From Siphonodentalium dalli (taxonomy: Eukaryota > Mollusca > Scaphopoda > Gadilida > Siphonodentaliidae): a stretch of DNA of 64,000 bases. Of this stretch, positions 10,570 to 20,771 are shown one piece after another. The position numbers and the translations under genes were made by a program. How positions within the stretch are numbered: position 1 is the first letter of the stretch; each line of letters begins with the position of its first letter. The notes under the pieces are model-generated. The model was not told the origin of the DNA. It made no database searches and saw only the letters and a program-made list of their open reading frames with translations. The stretch spans positions 33,854,987-33,918,986 of the forward strand of contig CP136063.1 of assembly GCA_032622095.1 (NCBI GenBank), written 5' to 3'.

Positions 10570-12894
10570 TTAAGGAACAGGATGACTGGAACAGATAGGT
10601 GTATGTAAATGTTTCTTCAGTGAGAAATTTACTAGAGCTGCGTCGGAAATCGGCGACACGTCAGTGGTGACATCAGGTGACGCTGAATCGGCTCCGGAAC
10701 GAATATGCGAATCCGCGCTCGTGGCTATGGTACATGAACCATCAGTGGTAGTCACATCAGCTATACGAGGAAAAGAGCCGGCAGCATGTACTTCTTGAAT
10801 GTACCCATCGGCAGCAGACATTTGAGCAGCAGGTGCTGTACGTCGTATAGAATTGAGACGTCGGATAAGTGAACGCAGCAAAGAATGTTCAGAGCCGAGA
10901 GATAATGAAGTATCTGTATCCGAGAGTAAGGTACGAGCATTGACAGGAACAGCAGCGCTGGAACAGTGTGCATTGCTGGTAATGGCAGCAAGGTCCGGTC
11001 GGGTCTGAGTGAGTGGTATATCGTCTGTGTCCAGATTGGATGGTCCATCCCGTGTTACGTCATTATATCGACTTACAATACCAACCATAGATCGTGCTTG
11101 ACGAGTTTGATATTCTCGACGTAAATTGCACGAACATATTTTCTGAATAATTTGTTTTCGACAACAACACAATGATCCGACAATTATAATCAGACAAATT
11201 AATCCCAAAACAGGCCAAAAGTCAGAGTCATGAAAAGAAATTATTGACTCATCGATGCTATTTGCATTTTCAGAAATTTGATCAAGTTCATAGAGCAATT
11301 CAGTCATTGGCAAGGAAGAATGGTCATGCAACATTTTGGGAATAGACACATTAGGAAATTTGGGCAGACGATCGATGACTGGGGCCCATATATTGTCAGT
11401 AGGTATGGTGTAATTTGATAAAAAATCTATCGGAATTACATTATGTGGAAGGTTGGCAGAACTGTAAGTGGTATAAGCCATAATTTCCAGATCAGGAGAT
11501 GTTGCAATGCAACGGGGTTCTAATCTAAGAATCCCTAAAGGTGCCTCAATAAAAGAATAGAAAGGTGGTTTGCGAGATGTTAACGGATAACATGAAATTG
11601 ATAATTGTAAACGGTGAGGAGTAGCGACTACCCAAACACCACTAGCTAATTTGGATGCAGTTGGTAAAACAACAGCTGGTTGCACATGGACAGTGCATAC
11701 CTCATTGACGGCATCTAATTGATGTAAGAAGAGGGCGATGACACATGACTTTACTGGGTCAGCTGTGTGTAACACGCCATCGACGGCACAATATGGAATG
11801 TCACGCTGAAGGCAGGTCCCGGGATGCAATAACCAAGCGTATCGGTCGCGGGCGGCGTTTATAATAAAATGCTTGTTGTCAAAATGATAATGTGCCACCA
11901 TATGTGTTCCTTTATGTGAAATCTTTTGCGTGTGTGTAGGATCCGGTGAAACCAAAACACGTGGCAGTGAATGTAATGTATACACATCAAATTGTTGACG
12001 AATATCGATAAGGTTTACACGTGCCACGATGATTATTCGTTCAGAGGTGAGAATTGATGTGCATGGCATGTAGCGACAATAACGCCATAAGAACTTGTGA
12101 GGATCGAAAGGTAATTCTAAATAATCAGGGAGATGTTCTAATAACGATGTCAAAGAAAGTAAGAGAGTCGGGGGATCAATTAAATTGGGTGTGATGTGTC
12201 CGTTGGTCAGCGGTGATAATTGGTTTCGTAAATTATTTATAAACACGCGAGCTTCGAGAGTTAAACGAGAGGCGTGGCGGACAATTAATTAAAACTGTGA
12301 TTGCATTTGTGTGTGTAATTCGAGTACCCCTAGTCGTTTTTCGATTCGCGGTAAACTGCGTGCTATATCCTCCTGCATATGTTGAAATGAGGCAATTAAT
12401 TGATTTAACGTGTGGTGATTACGCAATGCACGAGTATTCGTGACATTAATCAACGAAAATGCGGCCCGCAATGAGTGTGTCATTTGCTTCTGGGAACCAG
12501 CTAATTTCTTGATATGAACACGAATATTATTGATATCTGCATCAGTTGCTAACACAAGCACAGTTCCAATTCCTTTTCCCAACCATGGAAACCAAGAACG
12601 TTTAGTTCGTTTAACTGGTCTCTGCAAGTGACGATAATCACCAAATTGTGATACTATCTGCGAGTACTGGATATTTAATTCGCCAATTTCCTCAAGCAAA
12701 GAGTGCAATAAGGAAAGAAAATTTTCCTGAACATGTCGATAAGTGTACGACTTGTTTGGTAAAGGATCGATAGAAGTGATTGCTTGGTTGATTTGTGATT
12801 GTTCATATTCTAATGTTTCGTTGACATGGCCCAGAAATTGATTAAAATGATTTAATTCAATAAAAAAGGACATGCTCCATTCTTCCGTACTCAA
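10570..12894 (-). pseudogene. env: env-like fusion glycoprotein, interrupted by one stop
   Basis: One frame runs from about 12952 to 10570, broken only by TAA at 12289-12291. The first part (codons counted from 12894) has NET and NKS glycosylation sequons, a basic cleavage site RTKR at residues 96-99, a following Gly/aromatic segment that would be the fusion peptide, then a heptad-like helix. The second part (10570-12246) has many Cys, NYT and NVS sequons, one membrane segment at about residues 343-362, a Cys cluster just inside it, and an unusually long ~195-residue tail. This architecture is that of the errantivirus/baculovirus F-type fusion proteins; the exact subfamily is not certain. No ATG begins the frame. 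A signal-peptide-like stretch starting at ATG 13008 lies in another frame, and a splice-acceptor-like sequence lies at 12936-12955. Non-functional as it stands. Confidence 0.82.
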
Positions 12895-12935
12895 ACTTAT
12901 TGGCTTAATTTTTTCAAAAACAACTTGACCATGTG

Positions 12936-12955
12936 CTGTAAAATATTTGTTAGCA
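12936..12955 (-). promoter_or_regulatory. candidate env splice acceptor
   Basis: On the element's strand the sequence is TGCTAAC, a short AT-rich stretch, then TTTTACAG, followed by the open env frame. A CTAAC branch point 10-15 bases before a CAG acceptor is a canonical layout. Env of gypsy-type errantiviruses is made from a spliced mRNA, which would supply the start codon missing from the env frame. The donor was not identified. Confidence 0.45.
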
Positions 12956-13216
12956 TGTTACGTTGCCAAAAAACATACACACGAGTATGGTGGTAATTGT
13001 TAATGTCATTTTATCCTGTAATGATAAGAAATGATAGTGAAAGTATGAATAAAACCGGGTTAATGTATTTCACCATTCCAGTAAAATTAGAATCAATCAG
13101 TAAATGATTGCGATTTGTTTATACTACCATTGATAAGAGTACCTGTTATACGCATTGATTAAAATAAATTTCTGTGAGTTTGTTTACTGTTTGCTGCTTT
13201 ATGCTCACACTTCAAA

Positions 13217-13516
13217 TTATATATTTAACGACCAAATAAATGAAATCCATTTAGCATCTGCTTTGCCAATAACGTGCAGGGTGATATCCCTGTCATAATT
13301 CCGTCGAACCAGGAAATACGCTGGTCGGCCGTACCAAACGCATTCCACCATTCCTGTAGTCAATCTATCCGGGCAAATGATTTGTGTGCATACAAATGTG
13401 ATGCTAAAGTTGGTCTTTGAACCATAATTAGCAACTATCACTTTTATTAAAATTTCCATTGGTTTATATAATTGGACGTAAAGAGATGCAAACTCAGCTG
13501 GTCCTGCAGATAACAT
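13217..13516 (-). CDS. 99-aa ORF of unknown function between pol and env
   Basis: This intact ATG frame of 99 codons lies on the element's strand upstream of env. The protein is rich in aliphatic and aromatic residues in alternating short runs (VQLYKPMEILIKVIVANYG, FSITFVCTQIICP), suggesting beta strands. It has three Cys and no signal peptide or clear membrane helix. It resembles nothing I recognise. Its start faces the start of the opposite-strand ORF at 13760, with 243 bp between them. It could be an accessory gene, part of a captured host segment, or a chance frame. Confidence 0.4.
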   Translation of the reverse strand: MLSAGPAEFASLYVQLYKPMEILIKVIVANYGSKTNFSITFVCTQIICPDRLTTGMVECVWYGRPAYFLVRRNYDRDITLHVIGKADAKWISFIWSLNI

Positions 13517-13619
13517 AACCCATCTAACTCACATAACTACAACAGTACAGGCTAGGTTCGAGCCAGTATTATTTAATGTTCGGATCTATCATATTTATGA
13601 ATACACGATGCGCGTGCCC

Positions 13620-13639
13620 ATATTCCAAATATGGAATAT
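13620..13639. promoter_or_regulatory. palindrome containing a CArG box
   Basis: ATATTCCA and TGGAATAT are perfect inverted repeats around AATA. The middle ten bases (13625-13634) are CCAAATATGG, an exact CC(A/T)6GG CArG box as bound by SRF/MADS proteins. It sits between two divergent ORFs, about 120 bp upstream of the plus-strand ORF at 13760. Function is inference. Confidence 0.4.
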
Positions 13640-13759
13640 CGCATAGCATGTTTCATGCGTGCATGAGATATATATCCTCATTCGATTCTTAGGAGTCGGA
13701 GACATTGCTAGTACACCTTATTCGCAACTTGCGTCAGAATATTCTTCTATTCTTAAAGT

Positions 13760-14173
13760 ATGGCTGTTTGGAAACCACACGGGGAAGGATGCATGGACTA
13801 TCCTCCAGGAGCGGAAAATTTGGAGCATAAAATCGAGCGACACGAACCATCGGTCATTGAAAACGAAATTAAGGAGGTGATTAAAACACACCAAAAACCT
13901 GGAGACAGTAAGGACTATTATGAAAAGGTGATGGACGACCTGGGAAGGTACAGGTTATGGCCAATGTGGGACACCCCCACCTTTAAACGAATGGCGGTGG
14001 AATTTAAGGTGCGGCTTCTCTACAATCGTAAAGTGTTTAAACGCGTAGAAAGAATTGTTTTTCTACATAAAAATCTGGAGGAAATGGACCATGCGCGAAT
14101 ACGTTTAATATCAAACCTGGAGGAGGATATAAAAAACGACTGGGAAGGTGTACTAGACAATGTTTATGTTTAA
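13760..14173 (+). CDS. 137-aa ORF, antisense to the LTR element, function unknown
   Basis: An intact frame with a strong start context (A at -3, G at +4) runs opposite to gag, pol and env, in the gap between the integrase tail (ends 14552) and env. The protein is very charged, with dense Lys/Arg and Glu/Asp, several Trp and Tyr (YRLWPMWDTPTF), and a C-terminal half that looks alpha-helical (KRVERIVFLHKNLEEMDHAR). No signal peptide, membrane segment or metal-binding cluster is visible. No family was recognised. It is undamaged while every core gene of the element is broken, and there is no coding frame on the other strand to explain it as a shadow. A CArG palindrome lies upstream and a strong hairpin 36 nt past its stop. 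It may be an accessory gene, a captured host exon or gene, or a nested insertion. Confidence 0.55.
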   Translation: MAVWKPHGEGCMDYPPGAENLEHKIERHEPSVIENEIKEVIKTHQKPGDSKDYYEKVMDDLGRYRLWPMWDTPTFKRMAVEFKVRLLYNRKVFKRVERIVFLHKNLEEMDHARIRLISNLEEDIKNDWEGVLDNVYV

Positions 14174-14209
14174 ATATAGTACTATAAATATGCCTTAGTA
14201 CTTTTTTAT

Positions 14210-14233
14210 GGGCTATCCCTCGCGGGATGGCCC
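14210..14233. other. 10-bp stem, 4-nt loop hairpin after the antisense ORF
   Basis: GGGCTATCCC and GGGATGGCCC pair fully, with one T-G wobble on this strand, around a TCGC loop. It begins 36 nt after the stop of the plus-strand ORF, with a T-run just before it and a C-run just after. In an animal genome it would not be a bacterial-type terminator. A 3'-end processing or RNA-stability role is only a suggestion. No AATAAA was seen nearby. Confidence 0.55.
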
Positions 14234-14551
14234 CCCTTGACTGGTTTCAGATGTCCAGCATATATTATTTTAATTCGTGTTGGCATTTTGAACCTTTAAG
14301 GGGAATCTCTATCTTCATGTGATTCGAGAATGCCGAGTAGTTGTCGTCATTTCTTGAGTACAGAAATGTAGCATTTATGCTATATGTTCATTCATGCGTG
14401 TTTTCCGGATATGATTATCTGATAATCACATTTAATGGAAGGATTATATAACTATGCGAAATCTCCGGAGTAAGTAACATTTGTGTGTTGAACGTATTTA
14501 TCCATACAATTATATTTTATATACATGTGTGTGACTTTATATCACGGGTGC

Positions 14552-15547
14552 TCACCTATTAACCCTAGTTATATCATTAACGCATGATTGTGTGGTTTGT
14601 TGATAGTCAGGAGAATTTAAATCTATTTCCATGTCAGAAACAGTTATTTGTTCATATTGGCTTATATGCTGAGACACTTCATTTTCAATTTCTTCATTTG
14701 CGGACTCGAATGCTTCTGAATTATTATTATTTTGCTCATTTGCGCGCAATCGATCCGCCCATTCCAATCGTGGTATTTCATCGTCGCTTGAAGAATTTTG
14801 TCGTCTTAACTGTTTGCGTTTCATTAATTGCGCAAGTGGAATTTCGTCACTAGATGACCATTAGGATGACGCAGGTTGTTCTGTGTCTTCGTTTGAACTA
14901 TTCACAACAAAACGCTGTCTTCGCAATTGACGTATTGTATCTTTTGGTGGAATTTTCCATGCACTGTCGGCTTTACGAATATTGTCGGCATGACAGCGGA
15001 CTGTTCGAGCACTTAATTAATCTTTAATTAAGAATGAGACATTACTATGTTTTTCAATTATATTCCAATGACTTTGCCATGATAAACTCAGTTTACCCGT
15101 TTTTCGGCCAGATTTGTAATAAACGGGATCGCCTATTTCAAAGGAAACCTCTTTCCGTTTTTCATTCTTTCTCTGTGTTCTGATTTGAGATCTTAAACGC
15201 GACAGAACTAAACGAAAATTTCTATGTTGTTCCTGTAAAACGATAGATGTAAAGTCCTCGCCTACATATTTCAATCTGGGTTTTAGAATATTATCAAGAC
15301 ATAAAGTGGGTTCCCTATGATATAATAAATAAAATGGACTGAATTTTGTTGTATCATTTACGTGAACACGCATTGCAAATAATGCTTGTGACAAATACAT
15401 GTCCCAAGTGTGTGTGTTTTGTAATACGAATTTTGATATAACAGAATTTAAAACGGCATGTGATCTCTCGACATATCCCTGAGAATTCGGATGGTACGGG
15501 CTTGAGTAAATATTATGTATGTTTAGTTCTTTGCACACCTGATCCAT
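14552..15547 (-). pseudogene. pol: pol 3' part: integrase core end, GPY/F-type domain and tail
   Basis: This continues the same frame as the segment ending at 15557. It contains the third integrase catalytic residue in YHPNSQGYVERSH (Glu of the D-D-35-E triad; 35 codons separate it from the preceding Asp, counting the stop). A chromatin-facing C-terminal region follows, with a GDPVYYKSGRKTGKLSLSW GPY/F-type motif. TAA at 15017-15019 interrupts the frame directly after the IKD of that domain, and a further TAA is at 14861-14863. After that the frame stays open to 14552 with an Asn/Glu/Ser-rich tail that has no recognisable domain. Confidence 0.88.
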
Positions 15548-15556
15548 TTTTTTATT

Positions 15557-17200
15557 TTAGAACTTCTTGCCGTTATCTGACACCAAATTTAGACAGTAAC
15601 TATGTCTGCTTATGACCTCATCTAAAAATATCATTATCACTGTTTCTGCTCGTTTGTCGGGAATCGAAAATGCCTCGACATATTTAGTCAGACAACAAAT
15701 AAAAGTTAAAATATATTTGTTATTGGACATTGTTGTTTCAAACGGTCCTTGTCTATCAGTGCTTATTATCGCAAACGGAAATGGCGGGCGGTCCATCTCC
15801 TGGATTTGAGCCTTTTGTTGGGATAAATTCCTCATTTTACAAATTATGCAAGCTTGACAATAATTATGTATATCTCTATACATATTTGGCCAATAATATT
15901 TCAGTTTTGCTGTTGCAAAAGTTTTAACTGTAGAAAAATGCCCCGCTAGGTCGTGGTATTGTTTGAGTACTGCATTTCTAATTGTTGCGGCAATAAATAG
16001 ACGAATATCCGGATCTTCATCATGATTACTGATGAAATATAACACGTCGTTTATTACAATATATGTATCTGCTATTTGTCTTGGTGGTTTGGTGGAATTT
16101 AATTTTTGAACAATGTCGAGCGCTTCTGTATCACGATTTTGTTCATGCTGCATGTCGAAACCCTCTAACTGAATAGCTTCTTGATTTTCAGGTAGAATTT
16201 TGTCTATGCGACAATTTGCATATTGTTTTGTGTTTAATTTCGATGTATCAATTATCTCCACATCCATTGGTACTTCTTGTTCAGGGCCGGTTACGTCGGA
16301 CTGTTCTGGTACCTCTGACATACTAGTCTGTAACTTTTCCGGTCGTGATAAATAATCTGCAAATATATTCTCTTTGCCGGGTATGTGGATTATCTGCGGC
16401 TTATAGGCAGCTATGCACACACCCCAACGTGCGACATTTTTATTGTCCATGGGAGCAGATAACATATTAGTTAATACCTTGTGGTCAGTCTTTATAATTA
16501 ACGGAGACCCGCTGATATAAAATTGAAGTTTCTTTATTGCCCAATAAATAGCAAAGCATTCCCGTTCTAATGTACTCCATGAACGAATTTGAGATTTATT
16601 CAGTCGTGTTGAAATAAAATGTATTGGATTTTCCGTATGTGATCTTGATATGCACGGGTCACCTGGGTCACGTGACTGTGTAATCAATGCTGCAATAGCA
16701 TGCGCGCTGGCATCAGTATACATTATGAATGGTTTATTTTTATCTGGATATGCAAGATATTTGGCTTCTGTTAAATCTGATTTCAATTTTTGAAATGGCT
16801 TATCACATTCATCCGTCCATTCAAATTTTGTGTTTTTCTTTGTTAATTCTACCAAAGGTCCACAAATTTCACTAAATTTAGGAATAAATTTCCGGAACCA
16901 CGAGAATGATCCTATAACACTTCTCACTTGTTTCACATTTGTTGGCGGTGTTAAATTTTGAATTGCTTTTACTTTATTAGCATCGGGTCTAACCCCTTGT
17001 TGATCAACGATATGCCCCAAAAATGAACATTCAGTTTTAAAGAATGAACATTTCTTTAACTTTAATTTCACATTAAACTTCCTAAGGCGATCAAATACTT
17101 CTTGAAGAAGCCTTAAATGGGACTTCTTATCCACTGAGTACAAAATTAAATCGTCGACATAGGCGCGACATCCTTTAATCCCTTCCAACACACGATTCAT
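15557..17200 (-). pseudogene. pol: pol middle part: RT palm, RNase H, integrase N-terminal region
   Basis: 547 open codons. The reverse-transcriptase catalytic YVDD box is at residues 14-17. RNase H follows with its four acidic residues in place: D163 (MYTDAS), E212 (LERECFA), D239 (IKTDHK) and D282 (NIFADYLSR). The integrase zinc-binding HHCC is H416, H421, C448, C451, and the first two integrase catalytic Asp are D482 (STDRQGPF) and D542 (VSDNGK). The frame ends at TAA 15557-15559, five codons past D542, and resumes in frame. It is joined to the preceding RT segment only across a frameshift near 17250. The family is certain; the copy is inactive. Confidence 0.93.
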
Positions 17201-17505
17201 GAGTTGAAGAAAGGCGCTAGAACTTCCAATGGCACCGAAACAGGCGCGGTTAAACGAATTACATTCCTCCTAAAACAAGTGATAGTTGCCTTACTTCGAT
17301 CCGCGTGATGTATTGGAATACAATTATATGTAGAAAAACAATCGAGAACTGTTATATATTTAACTGCCTTCATGTCGGCCAGAATATCCTCGATTTGATC
17401 GATTGGGAAGAATGTGGGTTTTGTGATAGCATTAAGTCTGCGAAGGTCGGCTATAAATCGATATGAATCATCTTTTTGCTTAGAACCATACACGGAAATG
17501 ACCAT
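17197..17505 (-). pseudogene. pol: pol: reverse-transcriptase fingers/palm segment in a shifted frame
   Basis: This short piece in a third frame bridges the segments on either side. It contains the RT motif FIADLRRLN and the first catalytic Asp in VLDCFSTYN. Homology passes into it from the upstream frame near 17475, at an A-run, and leaves it near 17250 for the YVDD-bearing frame. Both are single-base-type frameshifts, so no RT can be made from this copy. Confidence 0.88.
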
Positions 17506-18827
17506 TCAGTTGCTGGGGCTGGTGAAATTATTTTTGCTTGTAATAATTCATCAATTTTATCACTAAGAATTTCACGCTTTTTTAATGGGCATCGATAAGG
17601 CATTAACCTTATTGGTGGGTGGTCCCCCGTGGGAATATTCATGGTGACAGCCGTGGTACATCCTAATTCGGTTAATTTTGTAGCGAAAATGTCACTATTA
17701 TTTCGAATTATTGGTATTAAATCATCCCTAAATGAATCGGGAACTTGTACATCATCTAGATTAATCTCTTCTTTTATTGCATTGTTATTCTGATGAGGTG
17801 TTTCCACACACCTTACGGCAGACACCCTGCCTATAACAAATCCTCGTCGCAAATTAAAATGCTTATCTGTGTAATTGCTTATGAGTACAGGTATAATCTC
17901 GCTGTTGGTGCTCGCAGTGGAATATTCGGCTGTCAATCCTGGCTCGCTGCCGATAAACCCTGTGTGTGTTGGTTCCATTTTCAGATAAGGCATGGCAAAC
18001 AATTGATTACCTCCAATTATACGCGCTCGTGTTAATATTGTTGTTTTTGGTGGAATCACGTGGGCAGATTGTATTCTGACCAAGGTTGCAACGTGGATAT
18101 CTGGTATAAGTGAAATGATTGTTCCGCGAATTTTCATTATTTGGCGGTCAAAATATAGCCGGACCCCGTTTTCGCTGAGAAAATCTCTGCCGATTAGTAA
18201 AGATCGATGCATGTTTGAACATACATAGAATTTATGTGAAACCTTTAATTTATTAATGTGGAACTTCAATATGATGAAACCTTTTATGGTTAATGCATCC
18301 CCACTTGCAGACGTTGCATGAAACTGCGTTTCTTGCATTTGCGGTTTATATTTTAAATTGTTATAAAATTTTAACGAACATAAACTGATATCGGCTCCAC
18401 TATCTAGAATGGCTCGATATTTTTGTGTGCCTATTTGAATCAAGATGGATGATGCCACTTGTGCATTTATGCCTTTCATTAACTTCGAATTATTTTGATA
18501 TTCCGGAATTGATAAATTCGATTTAACATTTTGCTGGTGTTGTATTAATATTTCCTTTTGCTGTGTTTGATGATGTGCATGTTTATTGAAGGGAACAATT
18601 TTGTTTAATGTTCCGCCGACTGTATTGGAATATTTGATCTGTTTATTTACTGTGTGTTTCACATTAATTGTGGATTTTTTATTTGTAGAAGTTGAACATA
18701 AATGTCTTCCATTATTATTTACACATGGCTTATACGTTGATGGAGCATTATACTCTTTCTTATTATTACTTTTTATATTATTCCACCCAGATGCCCCTCT
18801 CTGAATGGAATATTTTAGTTTAAATAA
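17451..18827 (-). pseudogene. pol: pol 5' part: aspartic protease and RT N-terminal region
   Basis: This frame opens just before the gag stop and is entered by -1 frameshifting. A low-complexity linker is followed by the retropepsin active site DSGAD (residues 87-91 counted from 18662), a spacer, and the start of RT with the conserved PIRLMPYRCPLKKRE and SPATEWSFP-like motifs. There is no ATG at the start, as expected if it is made only as a Gag-Pro-Pol fusion. It runs out of frame near 17475. Confidence 0.9.
18779..18824 (-). promoter_or_regulatory. programmed -1 ribosomal frameshift signal between gag and pro-pol
   Basis: On the element's strand, T TTA AAC (18824-18818) is a classical slippery heptamer, in register with gag codons and directly before the gag TAA (18817-18815). 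After 5 nt comes a stem: 18812-18800 pairs with 18791-18779 over 13 bp (11 Watson-Crick and 2 T-G), closed by an 8-nt G-rich loop. Slipping back one base leads directly into the open protease frame. The loop GGGGC could also pair with GCTCC about 30 nt downstream as a pseudoknot; that part is speculative. Confidence 0.88.
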
Positions 18828-20137
18828 TATTTATTCATCTCGGCTAATCGTCTGCGACACCATTGAATACTGTGACCAGGAATCGAACAATATTGGCATA
18901 GTAACCTAAATGGTTTCGCTTGCGGATTAAGCGCAGCAGTATTTTGTGATTTTTTAACATGCTGAATATTCGGCCGGTTCCGTGTGTTGTCATATCTATA
19001 AGTATTATTATTGGGATATGATTCATTCCTTGGGCGTGGATTATTTGGCGGACGCATAGAACTATTTGTATTTCTTCCATATACAAACCGTGGTCCCCGT
19101 CGTTCGGTCATACTCGGCGCGGTAAATCTGGGCCCAGGCTGGCGGCCTCGAAAATGATCCACTTCCATGCCAGAATAATTGTTATTCCGAAATGATCGAT
19201 CATCTCGATTATTATTTCTTTCAGGCTGTCGCCCTCTAAAATTTTCCACTTCCATACTAGAATGATCATTGTTTCGGGGTTATCGATTTGTACGATTACC
19301 ATCTCGATCACACCAACATTATGGTGACGCAATCGTTGTTGAACAGTATGCACTAGTACCGCAAATGTCAGTGGCTGAATTTAATGTATGTGGGTCCTCT
19401 CTCAATAGTTTTCCCCGTAAAGATGGATTTATTAATCAGGTCATCAATTGTTCACTCATGTGTAATTCCGCGGGTTCATCGCGAATATTTACTTGCTCAT
19501 AAACATCGATCGCTAATGATCGTAATCGATCAGAAAAAGCTTCTGGTTTTTGCTTAGCCGTTTGGAAAAGCATCATGGCGGCCCTTTTGTCTTTGGCGTC
19601 ACCATATCTTTCTTTTAATTCCTGCTGTATTTGATGCCATGTATTTCTAATAACACTGTTTGCATCGGTGCGTTCTTGTATATATCTATTTAAAAATTTA
19701 TATACTGGCCCCCTGCTGGTCTGCAGAGCAAATTTTATCAATGTTTGATCCGGTGCAGCTATAGCTTGGCCATAGCGAGAAATCTCATCAGTCCATTGAA
19801 TGAAACATTTACTGTCTCCAGAAAAAGGGGTGATGGTGGTAGTCATTCCCATCGCGGCCTGTGCGGCACTTGATGTACGCTGGGCGTTTACCTGTTGATC
19901 AATGGAAATACTAAACCGCCCCAATTGGGTGGAAATGCGATCGAGAACCGCGCGGTGATCCGTATCTCTGATTTCCTGATATGGGGGTGGGTCGGCTGGC
20001 AAAGATTGTGCACGATGCACACGCATTCTTTCTTCTTCAGCGTCACGGGCGACTTGCCGCCGATATTCATTAATTTGATCACTATTATATTCCTGATCAT
20101 CGGGGAGTGTTGGTATTGAAGATTGAAAATGTGTCAT
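18815..20137 (-). pseudogene. gag: gag with PPPY late motif and CCHC zinc knuckle, three stops
   Basis: Gag builds the particle and packages RNA. A single frame runs from ATG 20137 to TAA 18815, broken by TGA 19436-19438, TAA 19319-19321 and TAA 19280-19282. The first 233 codons include an acidic, charged N-terminal region, a DPPPY motif (PPxY late domain, the docking site for NEDD4-type ubiquitin ligases in budding), and a capsid-like helical region with FSGDSKCFIQWTDEI and a TWHQIQQELKERYGD stretch typical of gypsy Gag. After the stops come two copies of an SxMEVxxFRGRQP repeat, an Arg/Asn-rich RNA-binding region, and the knuckle CQYCSIPGHSIQWC (C-x2-C-x4-H-x4-C). The frame ends at the frameshift site. 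Confidence 0.88.
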
Positions 20138-20198
20138 ATTTAATCGTATCTATATTTATTTTGGTGGAAAATTTATATAGTCGAAAATTTTATTTGTT

Positions 20199-20666
20199 TT
20201 AATATAGTGCGTCCTGTCGTGTTTGGTTATATGTATTCTCGAGGTGTTCTTGATACCATGTGTTTGACTGATAGGGATATTTAAATGGGATTTGGGCGAT
20301 CTCACTGGTGACAATTAAATCGGGGTAATCGGGAAAATACGCTCGGTTAGAGCGCCATCTCTGCCAAGAATCAATTATAATACCCGTATACCGGTTTATC
20401 AAATAATAAATATCCAAAATGCGGATAGTACTGGGTGTTACTTCCAGTTTAATCGCCCTCTTTTCTGTCACGTAATTCGGGGAAACTTCCACAGGATTGT
20501 TGGTAGCCCGGTAACAATAACTACGGAAGGAAATATCGCCAAAATTGAAATCGGGATGAAGGGATGAAAAGGTTCGGTTGTGAGGTATATTAATAACTTC
20601 GGGTTGGGGTGAGCCTGCTAGGACACGCTCTAAAGGAGGCATTGAATTGCTCGATGAAGCCATCAT
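20199..20666 (-). CDS. 155-aa ORF upstream of gag, unknown
   Basis: This intact ATG frame is the first ORF of the element, 61 bp ahead of gag and in a different frame. The protein has many Tyr, Pro and Asn (ISFRSYCYRATNNPVEV, TSEIAQIPFKYPYQSNTWY), no zinc knuckle, no membrane segment and no PPxY. It could be an accessory protein, or the matrix-like N-terminal part of Gag cut off by an indel. No family was recognised. Like the antisense ORF it has no stop, unlike gag, pol and env. Confidence 0.5.
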   Translation of the reverse strand: MMASSSNSMPPLERVLAGSPQPEVINIPHNRTFSSLHPDFNFGDISFRSYCYRATNNPVEVSPNYVTEKRAIKLEVTPSTIRILDIYYLINRYTGIIIDSWQRWRSNRAYFPDYPDLIVTSEIAQIPFKYPYQSNTWYQEHLENTYNQTRQDALY

Positions 20667-20771
20667 TGGAATTTTGTGTTGATTTCATTTCAATTTGTTA
20701 AATGGAAACAGAAAATATAAGTGTTCATAATGTAAGTACTCACTTATGAACGAAACAACACAAGTTCTGGT

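Noticed and set aside
14210-14233. Intrinsic (bacterial-type) terminator
   Set aside because: The stem is strong, but the T-run precedes rather than follows it, and the window is from an animal genome.
17793-18035. Plus-strand ORFs opposite gag and pol (also 18586-18804, 19895-20119, 15612-15927)
   Set aside because: They are shadows of the minus-strand gag-pol frames, whose motifs are clear.
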